A DNA stretch of 64,000 nt from Streptomyces aureoverticillatus (GTDB taxonomy: Bacteria > Actinomycetota > Actinomycetes > Streptomycetales > Streptomycetaceae). Of this stretch, positions 34,138 through 41,996 are shown piece after piece (positions within the stretch are counted from its first letter, which is position 1; the number at the start of each line of letters is the position of its first letter). The position numbers were made by a program, and so were the translations under genes. The notes below the pieces were generated by a model. It had not been told where the DNA came from. It searched no databases and saw only the letters and a program-made list of their open reading frames with translations. Where the stretch lies: positions 121,719 to 185,718 of the forward strand of contig NZ_BMSY01000015.1 in NCBI RefSeq assembly GCF_014649395.1. Reading direction: 5' to 3'.

Positions 34138-35262
34138 ATGCTTTTCAACGGCGGGGAACTGATCGACGAGGCGACGGCGCACGCGGTGCGGGCGCTGCGC
34201 GCGGTGGCGACGGCGGAGTACGACTGGACGCGCCCCGCGGGCGGCCTCGAATGGAGCTGCCTGGACACGGCCGAGCACATCGCCGGTGACTTCACGGGGT
34301 ACGCGACGCAGCTCACCGGGCGCACGGCGGGCACGGGCGCGTACGTCCCCGTCGAGGCCAAGCTGGACGAGGGCACCGACGCGGACGGCGCGGTGCGGGT
34401 CGTCGAGGCGACGGCGGGGCTGCTCGCGGCGGTCGTCCGGACGACGCCCGCCGGGGTGCGGGGGTGGCATCCGTACCCGTACGGCAGCGCGGACGCGGCG
34501 GGCTTCGCGGCGATGGGGATCGTGGAGCTGGTCCTGCACACGTACGACATCCTGCGGGCCTTCGACGTCGCCTACGAAGCGCCGGCCGCGCTGTGCGAGG
34601 CCGTACTCACGCGGCAGTTCCCGCATGTGCCGCCGGTCCGGGACGGGGAGAGCCCCTGGAGCGTGCTGTTGTGGGCCACCGGGCGCGGTGACCGCGAGGG
34701 GCACGCCCCGCTGGAGCGGTGGCGGTGGCACAACCCGATCCACCTGCCCGCCGGGCCCGTCGAACTGGTCGAGGTGGCCCCCGACGCCGCCGCCGATCTC
34801 GCCGAGGGCGGCGACGGAGGTATCCAGTGGGCCGAGGGCGGGCCCTTCAAGGGGACGCGTGGGGCGGCCGCCCGCACCGCGAAGGCGTACGCCGCCGGGA
34901 CGCACCGGCCCGAGTGGGGGATGTTCGCGGTCGTCCGCACCGAGGACCACCGTGCGGTCGGGGCCATGGGGTTCCACGGGGCGCCCGACGAGGAGGGGTG
35001 GGCCGAGGTCGGGTACGACCTGGTCCCGGCCGCGCGCGGCAACGGGTACGCCACGCAGGCGCTGCGCGCGCTCGCCGCGTTCGCCCTGGCCGGGCCCGCC
35101 GACCCGGAGCAGGCCGCCCACACCGGGCACGCCGGCCTGGTCGGCCTGCGCGGGCTCGCCGACCCCGGCAACACCGCGTCCCACGCCGTCCTCACCCGCG
35201 CGGGCTTCACCCGGGCCCCGGACCGCGACGCCGACGTCGTGTTCGAGCTCCGCCGGACCTGA
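34138..35262 (+). CDS. Mycothiol-type MDMPI domain fused to GNAT acetyltransferase
   Basis: This 374-residue two-domain protein starts leaderless at ATG 34138 (TAGCCT 7 nt upstream). Residues 1-165 resemble the DinB/maleylpyruvate-isomerase N-terminal bundle, with CLDTAEHIAGDFTGYATQL and GIVELVLHTYDILRAF supplying the metal histidines. Residues 205-374 form a GNAT domain with GMFAVVRTEDHRAVGAMGFH, the acetyl-CoA loop PAARGNGYATQALRAL and ASHAVLTRAGF. The fusion suggests a mycothiol- or metal-dependent step linked to acetyl transfer, perhaps modification of a drug or toxin. The substrate is unknown. Confidence 0.8.
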   Translation: MLFNGGELIDEATAHAVRALRAVATAEYDWTRPAGGLEWSCLDTAEHIAGDFTGYATQLTGRTAGTGAYVPVEAKLDEGTDADGAVRVVEATAGLLAAVVRTTPAGVRGWHPYPYGSADAAGFAAMGIVELVLHTYDILRAFDVAYEAPAALCEAVLTRQFPHVPPVRDGESPWSVLLWATGRGDREGHAPLERWRWHNPIHLPAGPVELVEVAPDAAADLAEGGDGGIQWAEGGPFKGTRGAAARTAKAYAAGTHRPEWGMFAVVRTEDHRAVGAMGFHGAPDEEGWAEVGYDLVPAARGNGYATQALRALAAFALAGPADPEQAAHTGHAGLVGLRGLADPGNTASHAVLTRAGFTRAPDRDADVVFELRRT

Positions 35263-35335
35263 GAGCCGACCGTCGGCCGCCTGCTCGCCGGTCGACGACT
35301 TCGCCGTCGGCGCGATGAGCCCAGGAGGAATTCCC

Positions 35336-36607
35336 GTGCCGCCCTTCGCGTTGCCGCCGGACATGCCCTCTCGCACGCGCATGCCCATAGCCGTCCACAC
35401 CCTCGGTGTCGCCGTCTTCGCGCTCGGTACCAGTGAGTTCATGCTGTCGGGGCTGCTGCCCGCCGTGGCCGACGACATGAACGTCTCGGTGCCGCGGGCC
35501 GGTCTGCTGATCTCGGCGTTCGCGATCGGGATGGTGGTGGGGGCGCCGCTGCTCGCGGCGGCGACGCTGCGGCTGCCGCGCCGGGCGACACTCGTCGCGC
35601 TCATCGCGGTGTTCGGCCTCGGCCAGGTCGCGGGCGCGCTCGCCCCCTCGTACGGGATCCTCTTCGCCTCGCGCGTCGTCAGCGCGCTGGCCTGCGCCGG
35701 GTTCTGGGCGGTCGGCGCGTCCGTCGCCGTGGCGATGGTGCCGGTGACCCAGCGGGCGCGGGCCATCGCCGTGATGCTCGGCGGGCTCTCCATCGCCAAC
35801 GTCCTCGGCGTACCGGCGGGTGCCTTCCTGGGCGACCACTTCGGCTGGCGGTCCGCGTTCTGGGCGGTCGCGGCGGCCTCGGGGCTCGCGCTCGTGGGCG
35901 TCGTCGTCCTCGTGCCGCGCATCGCCCGGCCCGCCGAGCAGCCCGTGCTCCGGCGGGAGCTGGTGATCTACCGGGACCGGCAGGTGTGGCTCGCGGTCGC
36001 CGTCGTGGCGCTCGCCGCGGGCGGCGTGTTCTGCGCGTTCAGCTATCTCGCGCCGCTGCTGACGGATGTCGCGGGGCTCGACGAGAGCTGGGTGCCCGCG
36101 GTGCTCGCGCTGTTCGGCGTGGGGGCGCTGATCGGGACGGCCATCGGCGGCCGCGTCACCGACGGGCGGCTCTTCACCGTCCTGTTCAGCGGCATCGCCG
36201 CCTCCACCGTGTTCCTGACCGCGCTCGCCCTCTGCTCCGCCACCGCCGCCGCGGCGATCGTCCTCGCCTTCCTGCTCGGCGTCTCCGCCTTCTACACCGG
36301 GCCCGCGCTCAACGCCCGCGTCTTCGAGGTCGCCACCGCCGCGCCCACCCTCGCCGGGGCCACCGCCACCGCCTCCTTCAACCTCGGCAACACGGCCGGG
36401 CCCTGGCTCGGCGGCACCGTCATCGACGCGGGCCTCGGCTACGCGTCGGCCGCGTGGGCCGGGGCGGCGCTCACGTCGTCGGCGATCGTGGCGGTGGCGG
36501 TCTCGCTGCGGCTGCGGCGGGGGCCCGCCGAGAGCCGGGCCGCCGCGCCCACCGCGTACGAGAACGATCGGGGCCGTCCCCAAGAGCGGGCCCCACAGGG
36601 GCAGTAG
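35336..36607 (+). CDS. MFS transporter (Cmx/CmlR-like drug efflux family)
   Basis: The product is 423 residues from GTG 35336, 7 nt after AGGAGG; a later ATG at 35363 would also give the first span. Twelve membrane spans are predicted. The start VAVFALGTSEFMLSGLLPAVADDM and the loop-2/3 ASVAVAMVPVTQRARAIAVM are typical of the DHA1 group that includes AraJ, YdhP and chloramphenicol exporters. It probably exports a small molecule by proton antiport. A hairpin terminator lies 20 nt after the stop. The C-terminal tail (about 400-423) is polar and variable. Confidence 0.88.
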   Translation: MPPFALPPDMPSRTRMPIAVHTLGVAVFALGTSEFMLSGLLPAVADDMNVSVPRAGLLISAFAIGMVVGAPLLAAATLRLPRRATLVALIAVFGLGQVAGALAPSYGILFASRVVSALACAGFWAVGASVAVAMVPVTQRARAIAVMLGGLSIANVLGVPAGAFLGDHFGWRSAFWAVAAASGLALVGVVVLVPRIARPAEQPVLRRELVIYRDRQVWLAVAVVALAAGGVFCAFSYLAPLLTDVAGLDESWVPAVLALFGVGALIGTAIGGRVTDGRLFTVLFSGIAASTVFLTALALCSATAAAAIVLAFLLGVSAFYTGPALNARVFEVATAAPTLAGATATASFNLGNTAGPWLGGTVIDAGLGYASAAWAGAALTSSAIVAVAVSLRLRRGPAESRAAAPTAYENDRGRPQERAPQGQ

Positions 36608-36627
36608 GCGCCCTCGGGCGGGTCCCT

Positions 36628-36656
36628 CGGGCGGGTCTCGACGGAAAACCCGCCCG
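36628..36656 (+). terminator. Hairpin after the MFS gene
   Basis: The 9-bp stem CGGGCGGGT/ACCCGCCCG has an 11-nt loop. It lies 21 nt after the stop codon. Confidence 0.65.
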
Positions 36657-36698
36657 CGGACGTTGCCTTTCGCGGCGGTGCCCGCTTGGCTGGCCGCC

Positions 36699-37388
36699 AT
36701 GACGAACGACGCGACCCCCGACGCGACCCCGTCCGACGAAACGCACGAATCCGACCGCCCCGGCCGGCTCCTCCGTACCGAACGCGCCACCCTCATCCCC
36801 CTCCTGCGCGCCGCCGACGACGCGGCCTTCGCGGCACCCACCTGCTGTCCGGGCTGGACGGTCCGCGACCTCCTCGCGCACTGCTCGGCGGCGCTGAGCC
36901 GCGTCATAGAGAGCCGGTTCGAGGAGGGCGTGTTCACCGCGGCGGGCAACGACCGCGACATCGCCGAGCGGGCCGACTGGCCCAACTCCCGCATCGTGGA
37001 CGAGCTGGAGCACGGCATGGCCAAGGCGGGCGGCGCCATCGCCGCGTCCAAGGGGCTCCTCGACGGCGTGGCGCTCGGGGAGTGGGTGCACGCGGGTGAC
37101 GTGCGGGACGCCTGGGGGCTGCCGGGCGCCTACGCGGGCGACGGCCTCGGCGACGCGCTGCCGCTGCTCGCCGCGTACACCAAGCACCGCGCGGCGCTGC
37201 CCCTGCACGCCGACATCGACGGGTTCGACGAGCCGCTGATCCTCGGCGTCACCGACGGCAGCAGGCCTCCGGCCCGGTACATCGGCGACGCGCCGACGCT
37301 CATCCGGCTGTACGCGGGCCGCCCGCTGGCCGGTGCGGAGTTCGAGCTGGCGGGCGCGACGCCGGAGGAGCTGACGGTCTTCAACTGA
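36699..37388 (+). CDS. Maleylpyruvate isomerase family protein (MDMPI/DinB-like)
   Basis: This 229-residue protein opens with a polar stretch, then RTERATLIPLLRAADDAAFA, CCPGWTVRDLLAHCSAALSR (the family WTVRDLLAH metal histidine) and GEWVHAGDVRDAWGLP (second histidine). This is the mycothiol-dependent maleylpyruvate isomerase fold used by many actinobacterial thiol transferases. The C-terminal part ending ELAGATPEELTVF is the SCP2-like or C-terminal domain. The substrate is unknown. It is convergent with the copper-linked gene, 28 nt apart. Confidence 0.85.
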   Translation: MTNDATPDATPSDETHESDRPGRLLRTERATLIPLLRAADDAAFAAPTCCPGWTVRDLLAHCSAALSRVIESRFEEGVFTAAGNDRDIAERADWPNSRIVDELEHGMAKAGGAIAASKGLLDGVALGEWVHAGDVRDAWGLPGAYAGDGLGDALPLLAAYTKHRAALPLHADIDGFDEPLILGVTDGSRPPARYIGDAPTLIRLYAGRPLAGAEFELAGATPEELTVFN

Positions 37389-37416
37389 GGTCCCGCGGGC
37401 GGGGCCTGGCTCAGTG

Positions 37417-38388
37417 TCAGTGTCCGTGGGACTCGTGCGTGTCTGTGCCCGAGTCCGTGCCCGTGCCCGTGTCGGCGTTCGCGTTCGTGTGCACCGTGAA
37501 CGCCGCCGTCCGCACCGTGCCCTCGTGCTTGAAGTCCAGGAACAGGCGGTACGCGCCCGCGCTCGGTGCCGTCGCCGTGAAGGACACCTCGGGGCCGGGC
37601 TTCGTGGTGCCGTCGCCGGGTTCGCCGTTCGGGTGGACGTGCAGGTACGCGAGGTCGCCGGCGCGCAGCGCGACCAGGTGGCCGTACGCGCCCAGGTAGG
37701 GCTGGAGGTTCGTGACCGGCTTGCCGTCGCGGGTGACGCGCAGCGTCAGCTCGCGGGGCTTGCCGGGCTTCAACCCGCCGTCCAGGCGCACCTCGTAGCC
37801 GTCGCCCGCCTTCGCGGTGGCCGCCGCGCGCGGCAGCCCGGCCGCCGTGTACGGGCCGGTCACGGCGAGGTCGGTCCCGAGCGTCACCTTCTGTTTCGCC
37901 GTCGCGGGTGTGAAGTCCGCGAACACGCGGTAGTCCCCGGCCTCGGGCAGCGTCGCCGGGACCGACCAGGTGCCGTCGGCGGCGCGCGTGGGGTGCAGGT
38001 GGCGGTACGTCGTCAGGTCGCGGGAGGCGAGGATCAGGTGGAGTTCCTTGCCGTGTTCCTTCTTGTACGTCTTCAAGGGCGCCCCTGAGGACTCCTTCTC
38101 GCCCGCGACCTCCTTGCGGATGGTGAAGCGCAGGTCCGTGCGCTCGCCCGCCTTCGCGCGCGGGGTCTTGAGGTCGAGGGCGTAGCCGTCGGCGGCGACC
38201 TGGAGGCCCGCCGGGGGCTCGCCCTTCCGCTCGGCGCCCTGCTCCGCGTGCCCGCCGCCGTGGTCCTTCTTCTCGCTGTGCGCCGCCGGCGTGCTCACGG
38301 TGTCGACGCTCGTCCCGATGCCGTACGCGGCCGTGAACGCCGCCGCGACGGCCGTGGCGTATGCGGTGATCCTCAGTCCGGTATTCAT
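37417..38388 (-). CDS. Exported His-rich protein under CsoR-type control
   Basis: The product is 323 residues from ATG 38388. A signal peptide (residues 1-30, AVAAAFTAAYGIGT) is followed by a His/Lys-rich segment KKDHGGGHAEQG. Two Ig-like or cupredoxin-like repeats follow, each with the YRHLHPTRAADG and LAYLHVHPNGEPGDG pattern, i.e. histidines spaced as metal ligands. The C-terminus ends in an ESHGH tail. I do not recognise a named family. Divergence from copA, with CsoR-type boxes overlapping both promoters, strongly suggests a copper-induced extracytoplasmic copper-binding protein. A leaderless transcript is likely, with TATCGT 7 nt before the ATG. Confidence 0.75.
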   Translation of the reverse strand: MNTGLRITAYATAVAAAFTAAYGIGTSVDTVSTPAAHSEKKDHGGGHAEQGAERKGEPPAGLQVAADGYALDLKTPRAKAGERTDLRFTIRKEVAGEKESSGAPLKTYKKEHGKELHLILASRDLTTYRHLHPTRAADGTWSVPATLPEAGDYRVFADFTPATAKQKVTLGTDLAVTGPYTAAGLPRAAATAKAGDGYEVRLDGGLKPGKPRELTLRVTRDGKPVTNLQPYLGAYGHLVALRAGDLAYLHVHPNGEPGDGTTKPGPEVSFTATAPSAGAYRLFLDFKHEGTVRTAAFTVHTNANADTGTGTDSGTDTHESHGH

Positions 38389-38398
38389 GAGCACGACG

Positions 38399-38415
38399 AT
38401 ACCCCCTAGGGGTAT
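38399..38415. promoter_or_regulatory. CsoR-type copper operator 1
   Basis: ATACCCC-CTA-GGGGTAT has perfect arms and matches the GC-tract operator type bound by CsoR. It overlaps the spacer of a minus-strand promoter with TTGACT (38424-38419) and TATCGT (38401-38396) serving the His-rich protein gene. Confidence 0.85.
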
Positions 38416-38445
38416 GAAGTCAAGGGCGGGACACCCTTGCGTCGG

Positions 38446-38462
38446 ATACCCCCCAGGGGTAT
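38446..38462. promoter_or_regulatory. CsoR-type copper operator 2 and copA promoter
   Basis: ATACCCC-CCA-GGGGTAT has the same arms as operator 1. It lies in the spacer of a plus-strand promoter with TTGCGT (38437-38442), 17 bp and TATAAA (38460-38465), so bound CsoR would block copA transcription until copper releases it. Confidence 0.87.
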
Positions 38463-38521
38463 AAATGGATCTCGTAAGCGATACCGGACCCGGGTATGCC
38501 GGGATGAGGAGAGCGGCTGAG

Positions 38522-40816
38522 ATGTCGACCCCGCAGAGTGCGCAGACGACGCAGACCACGCAGGGCACGCAGGTGGAACTCTCCATCGGCGGCATGACCT
38601 GCGCCTCGTGCGCGGCCCGTATCGAGAAGAAGCTCAATCGCATGGAGGGCGTGGCGGCGACGGTCAACTACGCCACCGAGAAGGCCAAGGTCACCTACGA
38701 CGGCGCGGACGTCGCCGTCGCCGACCTGATCGCCACCGTCGAGGCCACCGGGTACACGGCCCGGGAGCCCGAGCCGCCGCGTCCGGAATCCGGCGGAGGG
38801 GGCGGCGGAGGCGACGACGGCCGCGAGGACGCCGCCGAGCTGCGGCCGCTGCGGGAGCGGCTGATCACCGCCGTCGTGCTCTCCGTCCCCGTCATCGCCA
38901 TGGCGATGGTCCCGGCGCTCCAGTTCGAGTACTGGCAGTGGCTGTCCCTGACGCTCGCGGCGCCCGTCGTGACGTACGCCGCCTGGCCCTTCCACAAGGC
39001 GGCCGTCACCAACGCCCGGCACGGCGCGGCCACCATGGACACGCTGATATCGGTCGGTACGTCGGCGGCGTTCCTGTGGTCGCTGTGGGCGCTGTTCTTC
39101 GGCTCGGCCGGGACGCCCGGCATGACGCACCCCTTCGAGCTGACCATCGAGCGCAGCGACGGCGCCGGGAACATCTACCTGGAGGCGGCCGCCGGCGTCA
39201 CCGCCTTCATCCTCGCCGGGCGGTACTTCGAGGCCCGCTCCAAGCGGAAGGCGGGCGCCGCACTCAAGGCGCTGCTCGAACTGGGCGCGAAGGACGTCAC
39301 CGTGCTGCGGGGCGGCCGTGAAGAGACCGTCCCCGTCGGCGAGTTGACGGCCGGGGACCGGTTCCTCGTGCGGCCCGGCGAGAAGATCGCCACCGACGGG
39401 CGGATCGTCGAGGGCTCCTCGGCCGTCGACGCCTCCATGCTCACCGGCGAGTCCGTGCCCGTCGAGGTCGCGCCCGGCGACGCCGTCACCGGCGCCACCC
39501 TGAACGTCGGCGGCCGCCTGGTCGTCGAGGCCACGCGCGTCGGCGCCGACACCCAACTGGCCCGCATGGCCCGGCTCGTGGAGGACGCGCAGAACGGCAA
39601 GGCAGCGGCCCAGCGGCTCGCCGACCGCGTCTCGGGTGTGTTCGTGCCCGTCGTCATCGCGCTCGCCGTCGCCACGCTCGGCTTCTGGCTCGGCAACGGC
39701 GCGGGGCTGACCGCCGCGTTCACCGCCGCCGTCGCCGTACTGATCATCGCCTGCCCGTGCGCCCTGGGCCTCGCCACGCCGACCGCGCTCATGGTCGGCA
39801 CCGGGCGCGGCGCCCAGCTCGGCATCCTCATCAAGGGCCCGGAGGTCCTGGAGACCACGCGGCGCGTCGACACGATCGTCCTGGACAAGACCGGCACGGT
39901 GACCACGGGCCGGATGACGCTGCTCGCCACGCACGTCGCGGACGGCACCGAGGAAGCCGAAGTCCTGCGTCTGGCCGGGGCGTTGGAGCACGCCTCCGAG
40001 CACCCCATCGCGCAGGCCGTCGCCGCCGGGGCCGCCGCCGAGGTCGGCCCGCTGCCCACGCCGGAGGACTTCGCGAACGTCGCCGGGCTCGGCGTGCAGG
40101 GCATCGTCGAGGGGCACGCGGTCCTGGTGGGCCGTGAGCAGCTGCTGGCCGACTGGGCGATCCAGCTGACCCCCGAGCTGAAGCGGGCCAAGGACGCGGC
40201 CGAGGAGGCCGGGCGTACGGCCATCGCGGTCGCCTGGGACGGCGCGGCGCGGGCCGTGCTCGAAGTGGCCGACGCGGTGAAGGAGACCAGCCCGGAGGCG
40301 ATCCGCCGGCTGCGTGACCTCGGTCTGACGCCGATGCTGCTCACCGGCGACAACGCCGCCGTGGCCCGCTCCGTCGCCGCGGAGGTCGGCATCGCGCCGG
40401 AGCACGTCATCGCCGAGGTGCTTCCGCAGGACAAGGTCGACGTCGTCAAGCGGCTCCAGGGAGAGGGCCGCTCGGTCGCCATGGTCGGCGACGGCGTCAA
40501 CGACGCGGCGGCGCTCGCGCAGGCCGACCTGGGGCTCGCGATGGGGACGGGGACGGACGCGGCCATCGAGGCCGGTGACCTGACCCTCGTCCGCGGTGAC
40601 CTGCGGGCGGCCGCCGACGCGATCCGGCTGTCGCGCCGCACCCTCGGCACGATCAGGTCCAACCTGTTCTGGGCCTTCGCCTACAACGTGGCGGCGCTGC
40701 CGCTCGCCGCGGCCGGGCTGCTCAACCCGATGCTCGCGGGCGCGGCGATGGCGTTCTCGTCGGTCTTCGTGGTCGGGAACAGCCTGCGGCTGCGGGGGTT
40801 CAAGGCGCTGAGCTGA
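38522..40816 (+). CDS. copA: Copper-exporting P1B-type ATPase
   Basis: The product is 764 residues from ATG 38522 with GAGGAG 10 nt upstream. One heavy-metal domain carries MTCASC (C27, C30). The transport site is CPC (C411-P-C413) in IIACPCALGLATPT. Phosphorylation loop DKTGT begins at D455, the HP motif is SEHPIAQA and the hinge GDGVNDAAALA is near 656. The CPC motif and the C-terminal YN, MxxSS-type residues (YNVAALPLAAAGLLN, MAFSSVFVVGNSLRL) mark a Cu(I) exporter of the CopA/P1B-1 group. Two CsoR boxes upstream imply copper induction. No csoR or copZ gene is adjacent. Confidence 0.95.
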   Translation: MSTPQSAQTTQTTQGTQVELSIGGMTCASCAARIEKKLNRMEGVAATVNYATEKAKVTYDGADVAVADLIATVEATGYTAREPEPPRPESGGGGGGGDDGREDAAELRPLRERLITAVVLSVPVIAMAMVPALQFEYWQWLSLTLAAPVVTYAAWPFHKAAVTNARHGAATMDTLISVGTSAAFLWSLWALFFGSAGTPGMTHPFELTIERSDGAGNIYLEAAAGVTAFILAGRYFEARSKRKAGAALKALLELGAKDVTVLRGGREETVPVGELTAGDRFLVRPGEKIATDGRIVEGSSAVDASMLTGESVPVEVAPGDAVTGATLNVGGRLVVEATRVGADTQLARMARLVEDAQNGKAAAQRLADRVSGVFVPVVIALAVATLGFWLGNGAGLTAAFTAAVAVLIIACPCALGLATPTALMVGTGRGAQLGILIKGPEVLETTRRVDTIVLDKTGTVTTGRMTLLATHVADGTEEAEVLRLAGALEHASEHPIAQAVAAGAAAEVGPLPTPEDFANVAGLGVQGIVEGHAVLVGREQLLADWAIQLTPELKRAKDAAEEAGRTAIAVAWDGAARAVLEVADAVKETSPEAIRRLRDLGLTPMLLTGDNAAVARSVAAEVGIAPEHVIAEVLPQDKVDVVKRLQGEGRSVAMVGDGVNDAAALAQADLGLAMGTGTDAAIEAGDLTLVRGDLRAAADAIRLSRRTLGTIRSNLFWAFAYNVAALPLAAAGLLNPMLAGAAMAFSSVFVVGNSLRLRGFKALS

Positions 40817-40837
40817 CGCGTACGGGGCCATGGGCCC

Positions 40838-40876
40838 GATCACCCCGGTGCGGTACGAATTCGCGCCGGGGTGATC
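40838..40876 (+). terminator. Terminator of copA
   Basis: The perfect 11-bp stem GATCACCCCGG/CCGGGGTGATC has a 17-nt loop. It separates copA from cutC. Confidence 0.75.
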
Positions 40877-40892
40877 TGCGCGTAGTCTGGTA

Positions 40893-40908
40893 ATTGGACT
40901 AGACCTGT
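40893..40908 (+). promoter_or_regulatory. dre-like DasR operator before cutC
   Basis: ATTGGACTAGACCTGT matches the DasR consensus at 13 of 16 positions, the best of the three in this window. It lies 70 nt before the cutC start and just after the copA terminator. Confidence 0.7.
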
Positions 40909-40977
40909 GTTTCTGTGGTCGCCGCCCCGATTCGATTCCGGAAGCACGACTCGATTCCCAGAAGGAAGACGTCACCT

Positions 40978-41670
40978 ATGAGCAAGCGCGCGCTCCTGGA
41001 GGTGATCGCCCTCGACGCCGAGGACGCGGTCGCCGCCCAGGCCGGAGGTGCGGACCGCCTCGAGCTGGTCACCGACATGGCCGCGGACGGGCTCACCCCG
41101 TCCCTCGAGACCTTCGCGGAGATCCGCTCCTCGGTCGGCATCGCGCTGCGCGTCATGCTGCGGCTCGCGGACGGGTTCGCGGCGGGGGACGTCTCCGAAC
41201 TGGTACGCCGCGCGCGGGAGCTGCGGGCCGCCGGGGCCGACGAGTTCGTGCTCGGCTTCCTGGACGAGGCCGGGGACGCCGATCTCGGTGCCGTCGAGGC
41301 GGTCGTGGGCGCGCTGGACGGCTGCCGGTGGACGTTCCACCGGGCCATCGACCGGGCCGCCGACCGCGACGCCCTGCGCAAGCAGCTCGCCGATCTGCCC
41401 GGGCTCGACACCTACCTCACCGCCGGGGCCGCGGGCGGCGTCGACGAGGGGCTGCCCACCCTCCTCGCCGAGGCCGCGCGCTCCGGGGAGCCGGGGTACG
41501 GGCCCCGGATCCTCGTCGGCGGCGGCCTCCGCCTCGACCACGTCCCGGCGCTCCGCGCGGCCGGGGTGGACGCGTTCCACATCGGCGGGGCGGCTCGGCC
41601 CCACGGGTGGGGCACGCCGGTCTCTTCCTCGGCCGTCTCGGCTTGGCGCCGGGCGCTGGACGCTTCCTGA
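40978..41670 (+). CDS. cutC: CutC-family protein
   Basis: This 230-residue TIM-barrel protein begins LLEVIALDAEDAVAAQAGGADRLEL, the CutC signature, then shows ALRVMLRLADGFAAGDVSEL, FVLGFLDEAGDADLGAVEAV and WTFHRAIDRAADRDAL, with RILVGGGLRLDHVPALRAAGVDAFHIGG near the end. CutC was first linked to copper tolerance in E. coli, but later work questioned that role. Here it lies next to copA yet carries its own dre-like site, which points to amino-sugar control. Its enzymatic activity remains open. Confidence 0.88.
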   Translation: MSKRALLEVIALDAEDAVAAQAGGADRLELVTDMAADGLTPSLETFAEIRSSVGIALRVMLRLADGFAAGDVSELVRRARELRAAGADEFVLGFLDEAGDADLGAVEAVVGALDGCRWTFHRAIDRAADRDALRKQLADLPGLDTYLTAGAAGGVDEGLPTLLAEAARSGEPGYGPRILVGGGLRLDHVPALRAAGVDAFHIGGAARPHGWGTPVSSSAVSAWRRALDAS

Positions 41671-41671
41671 C

Positions 41672-41720
41672 CCGCCGCTTCGCGGCGGATATCTCCCACC
41701 CGCCCACCCGTTTCCAGCAG
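41672..41720 (+). terminator. Hairpin after cutC, part of repeat D
   Basis: CCGCCGC-TTC-GCGGCGG starts two bases after the stop codon and is followed by ATATCTCCCACCCGCCCACC. The same block follows otsA on the opposite strand at 19227-19273. Confidence 0.7.
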
Positions 41721-41996
41721 ACCAGCAGCTTCGGGCCGCAGCAACAACCAAGGCTGGCCACTGGGTCGCGCAGTCCACACCTCCGGTGCCGACCAGCCTC
41801 GTCCGGCGTCTGCGGCCCGCCGCTACGTCCTGCGCGCAGGCGGGCTGCCGCCCCCTGCTGTGGGCGGCTGCCCGCTATGTGCCGCTCCCCGCTGTGGGCA
41901 GTCGTTCCGCAGGGCGGAACGGGTGGGCACAGCCCAGGCCGACGGTGTCCTTATGTGGGGGGAGGGGCACGGCCCAGGCCGGCGGTCACCGTCACG
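41700..41996. repeat. Dispersed repeat C region between cutC and helR-like gene
   Basis: No gene is seen here. From about 41860 to 41935 the sequence GCTGTGGGCAGTCGTTCCGC then AGGGCGGAACGGGTGGGCACAGCC is the reverse of repeat C at 19.0 and 61.0 kb. CGTTCCGC-AGG-GCGGAACG forms a strong hairpin. Confidence 0.75.
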
